Source of the DNA: CBDCYS01 sp965226245 | Lineage (GTDB): Bacteria > Acidobacteriota > Terriglobia > Bryobacterales > UBA6623 | Assembly: GCA_965226245.1 (NCBI GenBank) | Contig: CBDDCL010000015.1 | Span: 5,146,001 to 5,210,000 of the forward strand | Direction: 5' to 3' | Length of the DNA stretch: 64,000 nt | Made by a program: the position numbers and the translations under genes | The notes under the pieces: model-generated | What the model saw: only the letters and a program-made list of their open reading frames with translations | Told to the model about the DNA's origin: nothing | The model's database searches: none | In this document: in pieces, positions 55,930 through 64,000 of the stretch | Numbering within the stretch: the first letter of the stretch is position 1 | Layout of the letters: each line of letters starts with the position of its first letter

Positions 55930-56760
55930 GGTACCGGGGATTGCGCCCCAGCACCCTCCCACGCCACCGGACATACGGTTTTCCGCATCCGGCGGTTGGA
56001 CCCAGCGGCTTAACCGCGTGCCGCAGGATCGGACGGCATCAAGAATCCGTAACGCCGCAAAGTGCGATTCGACAAGGCTGTTTGCATCATCGCCCGCGCC
56101 GCGACAAACCAAGCGCCGCCGCGACGCGTCGGCACATAGCGCAGCATCCACTCGGGTACCTCCAAGCACCGCAATGCGCGGCATCGACCCCGCACACCGT
56201 GCCAGCGCAGCCAGAAGCACTTCCGTATATGCCGCCGAATCCAGCCCTCCAGCCAAAAGATCGCGCGCCGATCCTCGGCCAGCCGGTAATAACCCCACCA
56301 GCCGACGATATACCGCCGCAGGACCTCACGGCCCGGGACTCCGGGAACCTTTTGCACGCTCTGCCAGTCGCTCCTCTAGCTTTTGCTCCTTGGTCCTTCA
56401 GCCCTTCGCTCCAGCGGCGTTACCCGCCTTCTCGGCTACTATGTTCTGCTGACTTCTCCCCCGCTCTCACGGGGAAGCTCTCCCCAGATAAGGCGCTGAT
56501 TTTGTCTCTTCGTGCCGTCCGGCTCTACCTCGCACGTCTCGTATGGATTCTGGGCTTCGCGCTGGCCAGCACGCTTACCGCCCGTACGCAGTCTCTCTGC
56601 CGGTTCGTGTTCCTACGGTCAAAGGTTTGTTCCCCGCTTCCTTCGGCTTGGCCGCGCGGCTGGCGCCCCGCGACTTCCGCTCTGCCGTTCCCTACGGTTA
56701 CCTCCATCGGTCCCGGCAGGATCGTTTCATCCTGCTAGAATCAGCCCATGCTGGGCACAC
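55930..56760 (-). mobile_element. Mini group II intron lacking the reverse transcriptase
   Basis: On the minus strand the 5' end GTGTGCCC lies at 56760, followed by about 390 bp of domain I-like paired sequence. Then comes a frame (56357-56010, 115 codons) with only the maturase X/C-terminal region (VLRRYIVGWWGYYRLAEDRR, MMQTALSNRTLRRYGFLMPS), and a domain V hairpin at about 55999-55963 with a CGC triad (ACCGCCGGATGCGGAAAACC). The 3' end is near 55930. The RT domains are cleanly absent. Confidence 0.75.
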
Positions 56761-56974
56761 TGGCGCAGGTCCCCAGTCGTACCGTGTTGGCCCCCAAGGC
56801 CAATTTTGCCTGATAGACCGATCACGAGCGGCAGATTCCGAGTGACAGGCAGCCTCATCCGGCCCACCGCACCATCCAGCATCTCCGGATTCCTGGGGAA
56901 GCGAATTCGCCATCAGCGAGCGCTCACGCCGGGGGCATCGAGATGAGCGATGTGTGCTAACTTCACAGGCAGCC

Positions 56975-59395
56975 ATGACCACTCCAAAGCTCGATTCATC
57001 CGATTCATTCAGCAAATTTGAAGCTAATCTCCTGCACCTCTCGGGGCGAGGGCGGATCACGAATCTCCCGCAACCCGCCAGGACGCCGCTGTTCCTGCTG
57101 CTCATGGTTTCACTGGCTCTCCCTGCGTTGCTTCCTGACCGGCTGGTCGCACAGCCTCTGCCCGGCACGGAGCCTTTGACGACGCAAGGCGACCTCGCCG
57201 CGCAAATGGTGGAAGGCATCGACCGCTTTCTGACAAGGCAAACCAGCGACGCTCTGGCTCGCAGGGAAGAAAACTGGAAGCGCGATTTCTCGTCTCGCGA
57301 GGCCTACGAAAATTCCTTGGCCCCGAATCGCCAGCGTTTACGTGATCTTATTGGGATCGTAGATTCAAAGCGGCTAACAGATGGTTTCGTTCTCGATGCC
57401 ACGACGGAACGCCCTTCGCTTGTGGCATCAACCGAAACCTATGAGATTCACGCTGTTCGCTGGCCCGTACTGCCCGGAGTGAACGGCGAAGGGTTGCTCT
57501 TCGAGCCGAAAACAGAACCGAAGGCTAACGTGATTGCGCTGCCTGATGCTGACTGGTCACCCGAGATGCTTGCCGGGCTCTCGCCTGGGGCGCCTGAGTC
57601 TTCTCAATTCGCCCGCCGGCTGGCGGAAAACGGCTGCCGTGTTCTGGTGCCGGTTTTGATCGACCGCAAGGATACTTGGTCGGGCCACCCCGGAATCCGT
57701 TACACCAATCAGCCACATCGCGAGTTCATCTATCGCATGGCCTACGAACTGGGCCGCCACATCATTGGCTACGAGGTGCAGAAGGTGCTGGCGGCAGTCG
57801 ATTGGTTCGACCGCGAGAGGCCTCACAAGCAACTCGGAGTCATCGGCTACGGCGAGGGCGGGCTTCTGGCGTTCTTCAGCGCCGCTATCGACACAAGAAT
57901 CGATGCCACCGTTGTGAGCGGCTACTTTGGTTCCGCGGGGGAGACTTGGCGGCAACCGATCTACCGCAACGTCTGGGGCTATCTCAGCGAGTTTGGAGAT
58001 GAAGGTCTGGCAAGCCTCGTGGCGCCGCGAACTCTGGTCGTTGAAGCTTCCGACGCCCCAAAAATTAGCGGCCCACCCGCCGAATCCGGCCAGCGCAGGG
58101 GCGCCGCGCCGGGCGTGATTGAAACGCCCGCGGCGGCAAGCGTCTTGAGGACGGAAAGCCGCGTCCGCCCAGTCTTCACTCGCCTGGGCGCCAGTGACCG
58201 TTTCTCTGTTTTAGTGAGCGCCGGGATGAGTTTCCCTCCCGGAGGAGAAGAAGCCCTCAGGCTCTTTCTTCAAGGCCTGGGAGTCGAACTAATTCTGCAG
58301 CCAGCCGCAAGCCCTCCCGAGGATCAGCGGCCGGGCTTCGAACCCGGCCCGCGTCTGAAACGCCAGTTCGACGAACTAGTCGAGCACACGCAGCAAGTGC
58401 TTCGGCAAGCGGAGTTCACCAGGCGGGACTTTTGGAACAAGGCCGACACTTCATCGCCGGGGAACTGGGAGAGGAGCACCGAGTGGTACAAGACCTACTT
58501 CTGGGAGGAGGTCATCGGACGATTCCCCGATCCGGCTGAGCCTCTCCGGCCTCGCAGCCGGCTGACTTACGAGACTCCTAAGTGGAAAGGTTACGAGGTA
58601 GTTCTGCCAGTGTGGCCGGATGTGTTCGCTTATGGAATCTTGTTAGTGCCGAAGGATCTCCAGCCAAGTGAACGCCGTCCCGTGGTCGTCTGCCAGCACG
58701 GGCTCGAAGGCCGTCCCCAAGAAGTTGTCGACCCCGCTAGCGATTCGCGTCACTATCACCGCTTTGGGGCACGCCTGGCCGATCGCGGTTTCGTTGTTTT
58801 CGCGCCGCAAAATCCCTACATCGGACGTGACAAGTTCCGGGTACTCCAGCGAAAGGCGAATCCGATCAAGAAATCTCTTTTCTCGGTGATCATCGGACAG
58901 CATCAGCGGATTCTCGAGTGGCTCAAGACCCTCCCCTACGTGGATAGCGGCCGCATGGGTTTTTACGGACTTTCTTATGGCGGCAAGACCGCAATGCGCG
59001 TTCCGTCCGTGCTCGACGACTACGCCCTCTCGATTTGCTCAGCGGATTTCAACGAGTGGATTTGGAAGAACGCCAGCTCGATACATCGCCACAGTTATGT
59101 CTATACCGGAGAGTACGAGATGTTTGAGTTCAATCTCGGCAATACGTTCAATTATGCGGAGATGGCGAACCTGATCGCGCCGCGTCCTTTCATGGTGGAG
59201 CGCGGACACCATGACGGTGTCGCCCCTGACGAATGGGTGGCTTACGAGTTCGCCAAGGTTCGAAGGCAATATACGGCCTTGTCGATCGCGGACCGCGCCG
59301 AAATCGAGTTTTTTGACGGACCCCACACGATTCACGGCGTGGGGACTTTCGAATTCTTGCATCGTCATTTAGACTGGCCGGAGACTGACGACTAG
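56975..59395 (+). CDS. Exported tandem alpha/beta-hydrolase protein
   Basis: About 806 residues with a membrane or signal segment at about 35-60. Two hydrolase domains follow. The first (about 130-400) has GYGEGGLLAFFSA where the nucleophile elbow GXSXG is expected, so Glu stands in place of Ser. The second (about 540-800) has the normal elbow FYGLSYGGKTAM, an oxyanion region VVVCQHGLEG, and an acid/His ending HHDGVAPDEW and DGPHTIHG. Related to acetyl-xylan esterase/dienelactone hydrolase-like proteins; substrate unknown. A GTG at 56954 is an alternative start. Confidence 0.8.
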   Translation: MTTPKLDSSDSFSKFEANLLHLSGRGRITNLPQPARTPLFLLLMVSLALPALLPDRLVAQPLPGTEPLTTQGDLAAQMVEGIDRFLTRQTSDALARREENWKRDFSSREAYENSLAPNRQRLRDLIGIVDSKRLTDGFVLDATTERPSLVASTETYEIHAVRWPVLPGVNGEGLLFEPKTEPKANVIALPDADWSPEMLAGLSPGAPESSQFARRLAENGCRVLVPVLIDRKDTWSGHPGIRYTNQPHREFIYRMAYELGRHIIGYEVQKVLAAVDWFDRERPHKQLGVIGYGEGGLLAFFSAAIDTRIDATVVSGYFGSAGETWRQPIYRNVWGYLSEFGDEGLASLVAPRTLVVEASDAPKISGPPAESGQRRGAAPGVIETPAAASVLRTESRVRPVFTRLGASDRFSVLVSAGMSFPPGGEEALRLFLQGLGVELILQPAASPPEDQRPGFEPGPRLKRQFDELVEHTQQVLRQAEFTRRDFWNKADTSSPGNWERSTEWYKTYFWEEVIGRFPDPAEPLRPRSRLTYETPKWKGYEVVLPVWPDVFAYGILLVPKDLQPSERRPVVVCQHGLEGRPQEVVDPASDSRHYHRFGARLADRGFVVFAPQNPYIGRDKFRVLQRKANPIKKSLFSVIIGQHQRILEWLKTLPYVDSGRMGFYGLSYGGKTAMRVPSVLDDYALSICSADFNEWIWKNASSIHRHSYVYTGEYEMFEFNLGNTFNYAEMANLIAPRPFMVERGHHDGVAPDEWVAYEFAKVRRQYTALSIADRAEIEFFDGPHTIHGVGTFEFLHRHLDWPETDD

Positions 59396-59531
59396 CGGCG
59401 CAACGATGAAAAAAGGATTTGCGCATTCATTGGTCAAGATTTAAGCGGCTGCCGGCTTTTTTAAGAGAAAGCGAAACAAAGCAGATCGCGGCCGGGTATA
59501 GGCTTTTAGCAGCGTTAGATCAAGAACTCCC

Positions 59532-59686
59532 TAACAGCCCGTGGCGTAAGTGGGTTCGGCGAAAAATGGGGACTGCCAGCCGATTTTCGTGACTCGTAAG
59601 CTCCGTGTTTTCAATCAAAGTGGACCCGAAAATCGGTGGCTGTACCCGATTTTTCGTGCGCACTGCACTTCTGCCACGGGCTGCTA
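59532..59686. repeat. 155-bp MITE-like repeat with terminal and internal inverted repeats
   Basis: Ends TAACAGCCCGTGGCGTAAGT and ACTTCTGCCACGGGCTGCTA are inverted copies (17 of 20). Inside, GCCAGCCGATTTTCG and CGAAAATCGGTGGC form a second inverted pair. No coding frame. A single matching terminus is at 4202-4221. It occupies the gap between the hydrolase and metW. Confidence 0.75.
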
Positions 59687-59707
59687 GCTAAGTCCTAGTG
59701 TAGTCCG

Positions 59708-60352
59708 TCAGTCCGCCTTCCCCGCCCCGCTGCGAACCAGATAAACAGCAATCCGCGCGCGCATGTTCGGCAACCATCGAATCCGGCGGTCGCCTCGAAG
59801 AAAATACGACTGCTCGATCGTGAGTCCCAGCCCCGCAAGCGTTTCTTCAAAGTCGAGGATGGTCACGAAGTGAATGTTCGGTGAGTCGTACCACTCGTAG
59901 GGCAGGTGGCGCGTTTTGGGCGCTCTTCCCGACGTCATCAGAGAGAGGGGTACGCTCCAGTGGGCAAAGTTCGGGAAGGCGACGATCAAGCGGTCCGCTA
60001 CTCTTGCCATTTCGCGAAGGACGTTACGCGGGCGATGCGTTTCTTGAATGGTCTGGCTGAGAATGACGTAGTCGAAGCACTTGTCGGGGTAGTCGGCGAG
60101 TCCCTGGTCGATATCGCCTTGGAAGACAGAGAGACCGTGCCCCACGCACTTGCGCACTTTCTCCGGCGAGATCTCAACGCCGCGGGCCTGGACATCCTTT
60201 CGGTCGACCAGCCAGGCCAGAAGGTCGCCCTCTCCACAGCCCAGATCGAGAACCTTCGCGCCGTTCGTGACCATCTCGCCGATGATCTTGTAGTCTCCGC
60301 GCCCCAGCACTTCGGGAACGACGGCGCTCAGAGTAGCCTCGAGAGTTGCCAT
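59708..60352 (-). CDS. metW: MetW-like SAM-dependent methyltransferase fold protein
   Basis: 214 residues of the MetW family. The SAM-binding motif is KVLDLGCGEGDLLAWL, with GVEISPEKV, DYVILSQTIQETHRPR and AFPNFAHW as family hallmarks. MetW works with MetX in homoserine acylation; it lies 64 bp downstream of metX on the same strand, the usual arrangement in methionine synthesis operons. Complete. Confidence 0.93.
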   Translation of the reverse strand: MATLEATLSAVVPEVLGRGDYKIIGEMVTNGAKVLDLGCGEGDLLAWLVDRKDVQARGVEISPEKVRKCVGHGLSVFQGDIDQGLADYPDKCFDYVILSQTIQETHRPRNVLREMARVADRLIVAFPNFAHWSVPLSLMTSGRAPKTRHLPYEWYDSPNIHFVTILDFEETLAGLGLTIEQSYFLRGDRRIRWLPNMRARIAVYLVRSGAGKAD

Positions 60353-60416
60353 ACAAAACTCAATTATAGAAAAGAAAACCGCTTATCTTACCGGCGAACG
60401 CGCCCCCGTTCGGGAA

Positions 60417-61544
<1,128 letters not shown>

Positions 61545-61670
61545 GCCGGACTAGTGGCGCTCGGCGTAAGCGAACGTCACTTTTAGAATACTGGACGCTT
61601 CGGGGGATTGGGGGATGAAATCGAAGTGGCGGGTCCGGCCCGCATTCATCTATAACACCGGCTGATGGGG

Positions 61671-61704
61671 AAAAAAGGGGCAGCCCGTTCACGAGCTGCC
61701 CCTT
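61671..61704 (-). terminator. Rho-independent terminator of the histone-like gene
   Basis: A 10-bp stem (AAGGGGCAGC / GCTGCCCCTT) with a 10-nt loop, followed on the minus strand by TTTTTT. It lies about 105 bp after the stop of the histone-like gene and before metX on the same strand, so it separates the two units. Confidence 0.85.
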
Positions 61705-61807
61705 AGTTCGTTTGAGGCCGAGAACTTCCCGATTGCTGCCCGGCCGTGCCCGCCGTCCTTCCACTGCGTAACACAAAGCAGCTTGCGGGAGCGGCTCACC
61801 ACTCGAA

Positions 61808-62041
61808 TTACTTTTTCTTCTTGGTGGCTTTCTTCTTAGCGGCTTTCTTCTTTGGCGCAGCCTTCTTCGGAGCTGCCTTCTTCGGGGCCGCCTTCTTGGC
61901 CGCCTTCTTCGGGGCCGCCTTCTTCACTGCCTTCTTCGGGGCCGCCTTCTTGGCTGCCTTCTTCGGAGCCGCCTTCTTCACTGCCTTCTTCGGGGCCGCC
62001 TTCTTCGGGGCCGCCTTCTTCTTGGCTGCTTTCTTGGCCAT
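61808..62041 (-). CDS. Histone H1-like Lys/Ala-rich DNA-binding protein
   Basis: 77 residues using essentially only Lys, Ala, Pro, Val and Thr, in repeats of KKAAPKKAAPKKAVKKAAPK type ending KKKATKKKK. This is the composition of bacterial H1-like (Hc1-type) and HU C-terminal tails that bind and condense DNA without sequence specificity. There is no globular domain. The coding strand is highly repetitive (CTTCTTCGG units), so repeat number may vary. A promoter about 230 bp upstream implies a long leader. Confidence 0.85.
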   Translation of the reverse strand: MAKKAAKKKAAPKKAAPKKAVKKAAPKKAAKKAAPKKAVKKAAPKKAAKKAAPKKAAPKKAAPKKKAAKKKATKKKK

Positions 62042-62271
62042 AGTTTTTTTTACCTCACTGTTTAGGAATCAAGTTCGGGGGCTCGGAAGCTGCCAGTTGC
62101 TGCGCGTGTCGCGGCAATGTTCTCCCTACGCCCACTACATTGATCATCATAAATGTTTTAACACGTCTGGCCTCGTTCTCCAAACATTTTTTTTGTTTTT
62201 GTTTTGACAAGTCCCTTGCCTGCAGGCGTTTCGTGCTTCATCGAAAGTCGCCGATGTCACGAGAGCCTTTA

Positions 62272-62300
62272 TTTATAGGGGTTCGGTAATTCTTCAGCAA
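62272..62300 (-). promoter_or_regulatory. Candidate sigma70-type promoter of the histone-like gene
   Basis: On the minus strand TTGCTG (62300-62295) and TATAAA (62277-62272) are separated by exactly 17 bp. Transcription would start near 62265, leaving a leader of about 225 nt that includes an A-rich tract (about 62180-62200). Prediction from consensus only. Confidence 0.45.
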
Positions 62301-62741
62301 CAACACGCCAGTTTTCAATCGATTTCGAAAACTTGCAGAACAGTTGATCGCGCCTGCCGCGCGAGATGATCGGTTGAATTCGTCGTGCGCCTCCCGCTGT
62401 CACACGATCCGCGGTCGCGACAACACGCACGAGAGCTCTGCTTCATGCCGGCATGCGGGTGCAGAGTCCTCCTGGCAGGGAGCTGCGCGTTTCCCTCCAC
62501 GCAAGATGGCGGGCCAAGCAGCAGCTCCGCAGGCCGCCGGCCGGCCCAAACTGAACGCCCCGGCACAGCAACAACGCCCAGCGTTCAACCGCCTTCTCGG
62601 ACACGTCCGCGAACACTGTCGTTCGGCCTGCAATTGGCAACCAGAAACAACAAACGCGATGACGCGAAGGCTTCGCCGTCACGCAGTTGCGCACAAATAC
62701 GCTTTGCTTTGCGTTCGCCAACTGAGCTACCTTCAGAAGTA
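62301..62741. other. Gene-free stretch
   Basis: About 440 bp between the divergent histone-like and protease genes. Several overlapping open frames exist on both strands but none resembles a known protein or has a plausible start site. The tRNA-like word GGTAGCTCAGTTGG near 62720 (minus) does not fold into a tRNA. Confidence 0.5.
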
Positions 62742-64000
62742 TGAAGTTGTTTTCGCGGGGATCTGTGTGTGCGTTGCTTCTCGGGAGCGTCCTGTTGCCC
62801 GCCGCCTGGGCGCAGGATCTTGCGAGTTTCGAGAAGGCCGTCACCGAATTCACACTGGACAACGGGATGCACTTCATCGTCCTTGAGCGCCACCATGCGC
62901 CCGTGGTTTCGTTCAACACTTACGCAAACGCCGGAAGCGCGGACGACCCGTCCGGCCTCACCGGTCTTGCTCATATGTTCGAGCACATGGCCTTCAAAGG
63001 CACGCCCAAGATCGGCTCCACCGACTACGGCAAAGAGCAGCGAGCGCTCGACGCGGTCGATCAGGCTTACGACGCGCTCCAAGGCGAACGCCATAAAGGA
63101 CCCCGCGCCGACGAAAAACGGCTCGCCGAACTCGAAGGAGAATTCGATCAAGCTGTCGAGGAAGCCGCCAAGCTGGCCAACAGTAGCGAATACACGCGCA
63201 TCATCGAAGAGAACGGCGGCACGGGCTTGAACGCCGGAACCTCGCTTGACGCGACTGTCTACTTCAATCGCCTGCCGTCCAACCGAACGGAGCTTTGGTT
63301 CTATCTCGAGTCGGAGCGTTTCCTGCGTCCGGTTTTTCGCGACTTCTACAAGGAGCGGGACGTTGTTCGCGAAGAACGGCGCATGCGCACGGAATCCAAC
63401 CCGCTGGGCCGTCTGATCGAGGCGTTTCTGGCAGCCGCCTATCAGGCCCATCCCTACGGCCGGCCTGGCGTGGGCTGGGCAAGCGATATCAACACCCTCA
63501 GCGTGGAGGACGCCCGGCGGTTTTTCGAACGATACTACGGTCCCGGCAACTTGACCGTGGCAATCGCGGGCGACATCGATCCGAAACAAATGCGGCAATG
63601 GGCGGAAGCGTACTTTGGACGCCTTCCGAAGCGGCCACTCCCTCCTCCGGTGCGGACCCAGGAACCCGAACAGCAAGGGGAGCGCCGCATTGAAGTTACC
63701 TCGGAATCGCAGCCGGCGGTCATCATCGGCTACAAGAAACCATCCCATCACCACGCCGACCGGGCCGTGTTCGACGTCATCTCGAGCGTCCTCAGCAGCG
63801 GCCGTACAAGCTGGCTCTACAAAGATTTGGTGCGCGACAAACAGATCGCCTTATTCGCCGGCGGTTTCCCCAATTTTCCCGGCAGCAAGTATACATCCCT
63901 TTTTCTCTTCTTCGCTCTGCCGACCGCCGGCCACACCGTCGAAGAGAACGAGCAGGCGATGTATGAAGTGATTGAGCGGATGAAGGATGAGCCGGTTGAC
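62742..64000 (+). CDS. M16-family zinc metallopeptidase, N-terminal part (runs off right edge)
   Basis: At least 419 residues from the ATG at 62742. A signal peptide (MKLFSRGSVCALLLGSVLL, cleavage after AWAQ) directs it to the periplasm. The inverted zinc motif is HMFEHMAFKG, with the distal Glu expected in the downstream helix (WFYLESERFLRPVFR and EERRMRTES). A charged helical insertion (about residues 95-140) lies between the zinc motif and the rest of the domain. The second M16 half begins (VTSESQPAVIIGYKKPSHHH) and is cut by the window edge. Confidence 0.9.

Noticed and set aside
56512..56946. 144-codon plus-strand frame in the intron region
   Set aside because: Ser/Arg/Pro-rich translation of structured intron RNA sequence on the opposite strand.
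61545..61670. SAM riboswitch in front of metX
   Set aside because: The 125-bp interval shows none of the conserved SAM-I or SAM-II core motifs that I can recognise.
62690..62740. tRNA-like word on the minus strand (GGTAGCTCAGTTGG)
   Set aside because: No acceptor, anticodon or T-arm pairing can be built around it.
62585..63754. 389-codon minus-strand frame over the M16 protease
   Set aside because: Antisense to a clear HXXEH metallopeptidase; composition typical of shadow frames.

Overview
The window looks like a high-GC chromosome segment from an Acidobacteriota bacterium, most likely Bryobacterales/Solibacter-like. This is inferred from the gene set: an alternative complex III (ACIII) plus caa3 oxidase cluster, HpnI/HpnJ hopanoid genes, planctomycete/acidobacterial-type DUF1549 and DUF1080 proteins, secreted PQQ- and NHL-propeller proteins, a Lys/Ala-rich histone H1-like protein and several acidobacterial-style repeats. 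No marker gene fixes the taxonomy. The most striking property is genome decay. Insertion sequences, two group II introns and four kinds of dispersed palindromic repeat sit among more than a dozen broken genes, many broken by single-base indels in G/C runs.

Layout. 1-4.3 kb is a mobile-element pile-up: an IS630-type gene running off the left edge, two response regulators, a histidine-kinase stub cut by an IS3-type element, an IS1182::IS3 chimeric transposase, and an intact IS1595 element. 4.3-14.4 kb is the respiratory cluster. actA is intact, actB is frameshifted and internally deleted, actC and actF are fused through a deletion that removed actD and actE, SCO is frameshifted, and coxBACD are intact. 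14.5-16.4 kb is a degenerate group II intron. 16.4-24.5 kb carries two amidohydrolase remnants, surE, a YjbQ protein, a PQQ-propeller protein, an unusual operon (cytochrome c, Tat-exported ThDP enzyme, unknown protein) and a MntA/HepT toxin-antitoxin pair. 24.6-36 kb holds a broken PIN module, a LacD-type aldolase, an ISKra4 element with a likely -1 frameshift, an oxidoreductase, TM2, DinB and DUF1080 proteins, and a hopanoid-modification operon (hpnJ, two half-size EamA/SMR-type transporters, hpnI).

36-46 kb is mostly intact housekeeping and metabolic genes: FxLYD-like protein, ABC-F, acyl-CoA ligase, DPS-like ferritin, di-haem peroxidase and an amino acid permease. It ends in a truncated DUF1549 cytochrome. 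46-57 kb is a second graveyard, with ISNCY, serine recombinase, DUF4276, SLC12-like permease, LemA and DNA methyltransferase fragments, an initiator tRNA, a degenerate integrase-type IS, an NHL-repeat protein and a mini group II intron lacking its reverse transcriptase. 57-64 kb is stable again: a tandem alpha/beta-hydrolase protein, a MITE-like repeat, the metX-metW pair, the histone-like gene with promoter, long leader and terminator, and an M16 protease that runs off the right edge.

How the genes fit together. The intact caa3 oxidase sits behind a dead quinol:cytochrome c reductase, so this locus can no longer feed it electrons unless another complex or copy exists. The hopanoid genes suggest modified bacteriohopanepolyols with a dedicated membrane-transport pair. 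The best candidates for undescribed biology are the Tat-exported ThDP enzyme with its cytochrome partner, the hopanoid-linked transporter pair, and a dispersed repeat whose core is inverted between copies. Whether the indels are biological or assembly artefacts cannot be decided from sequence alone.
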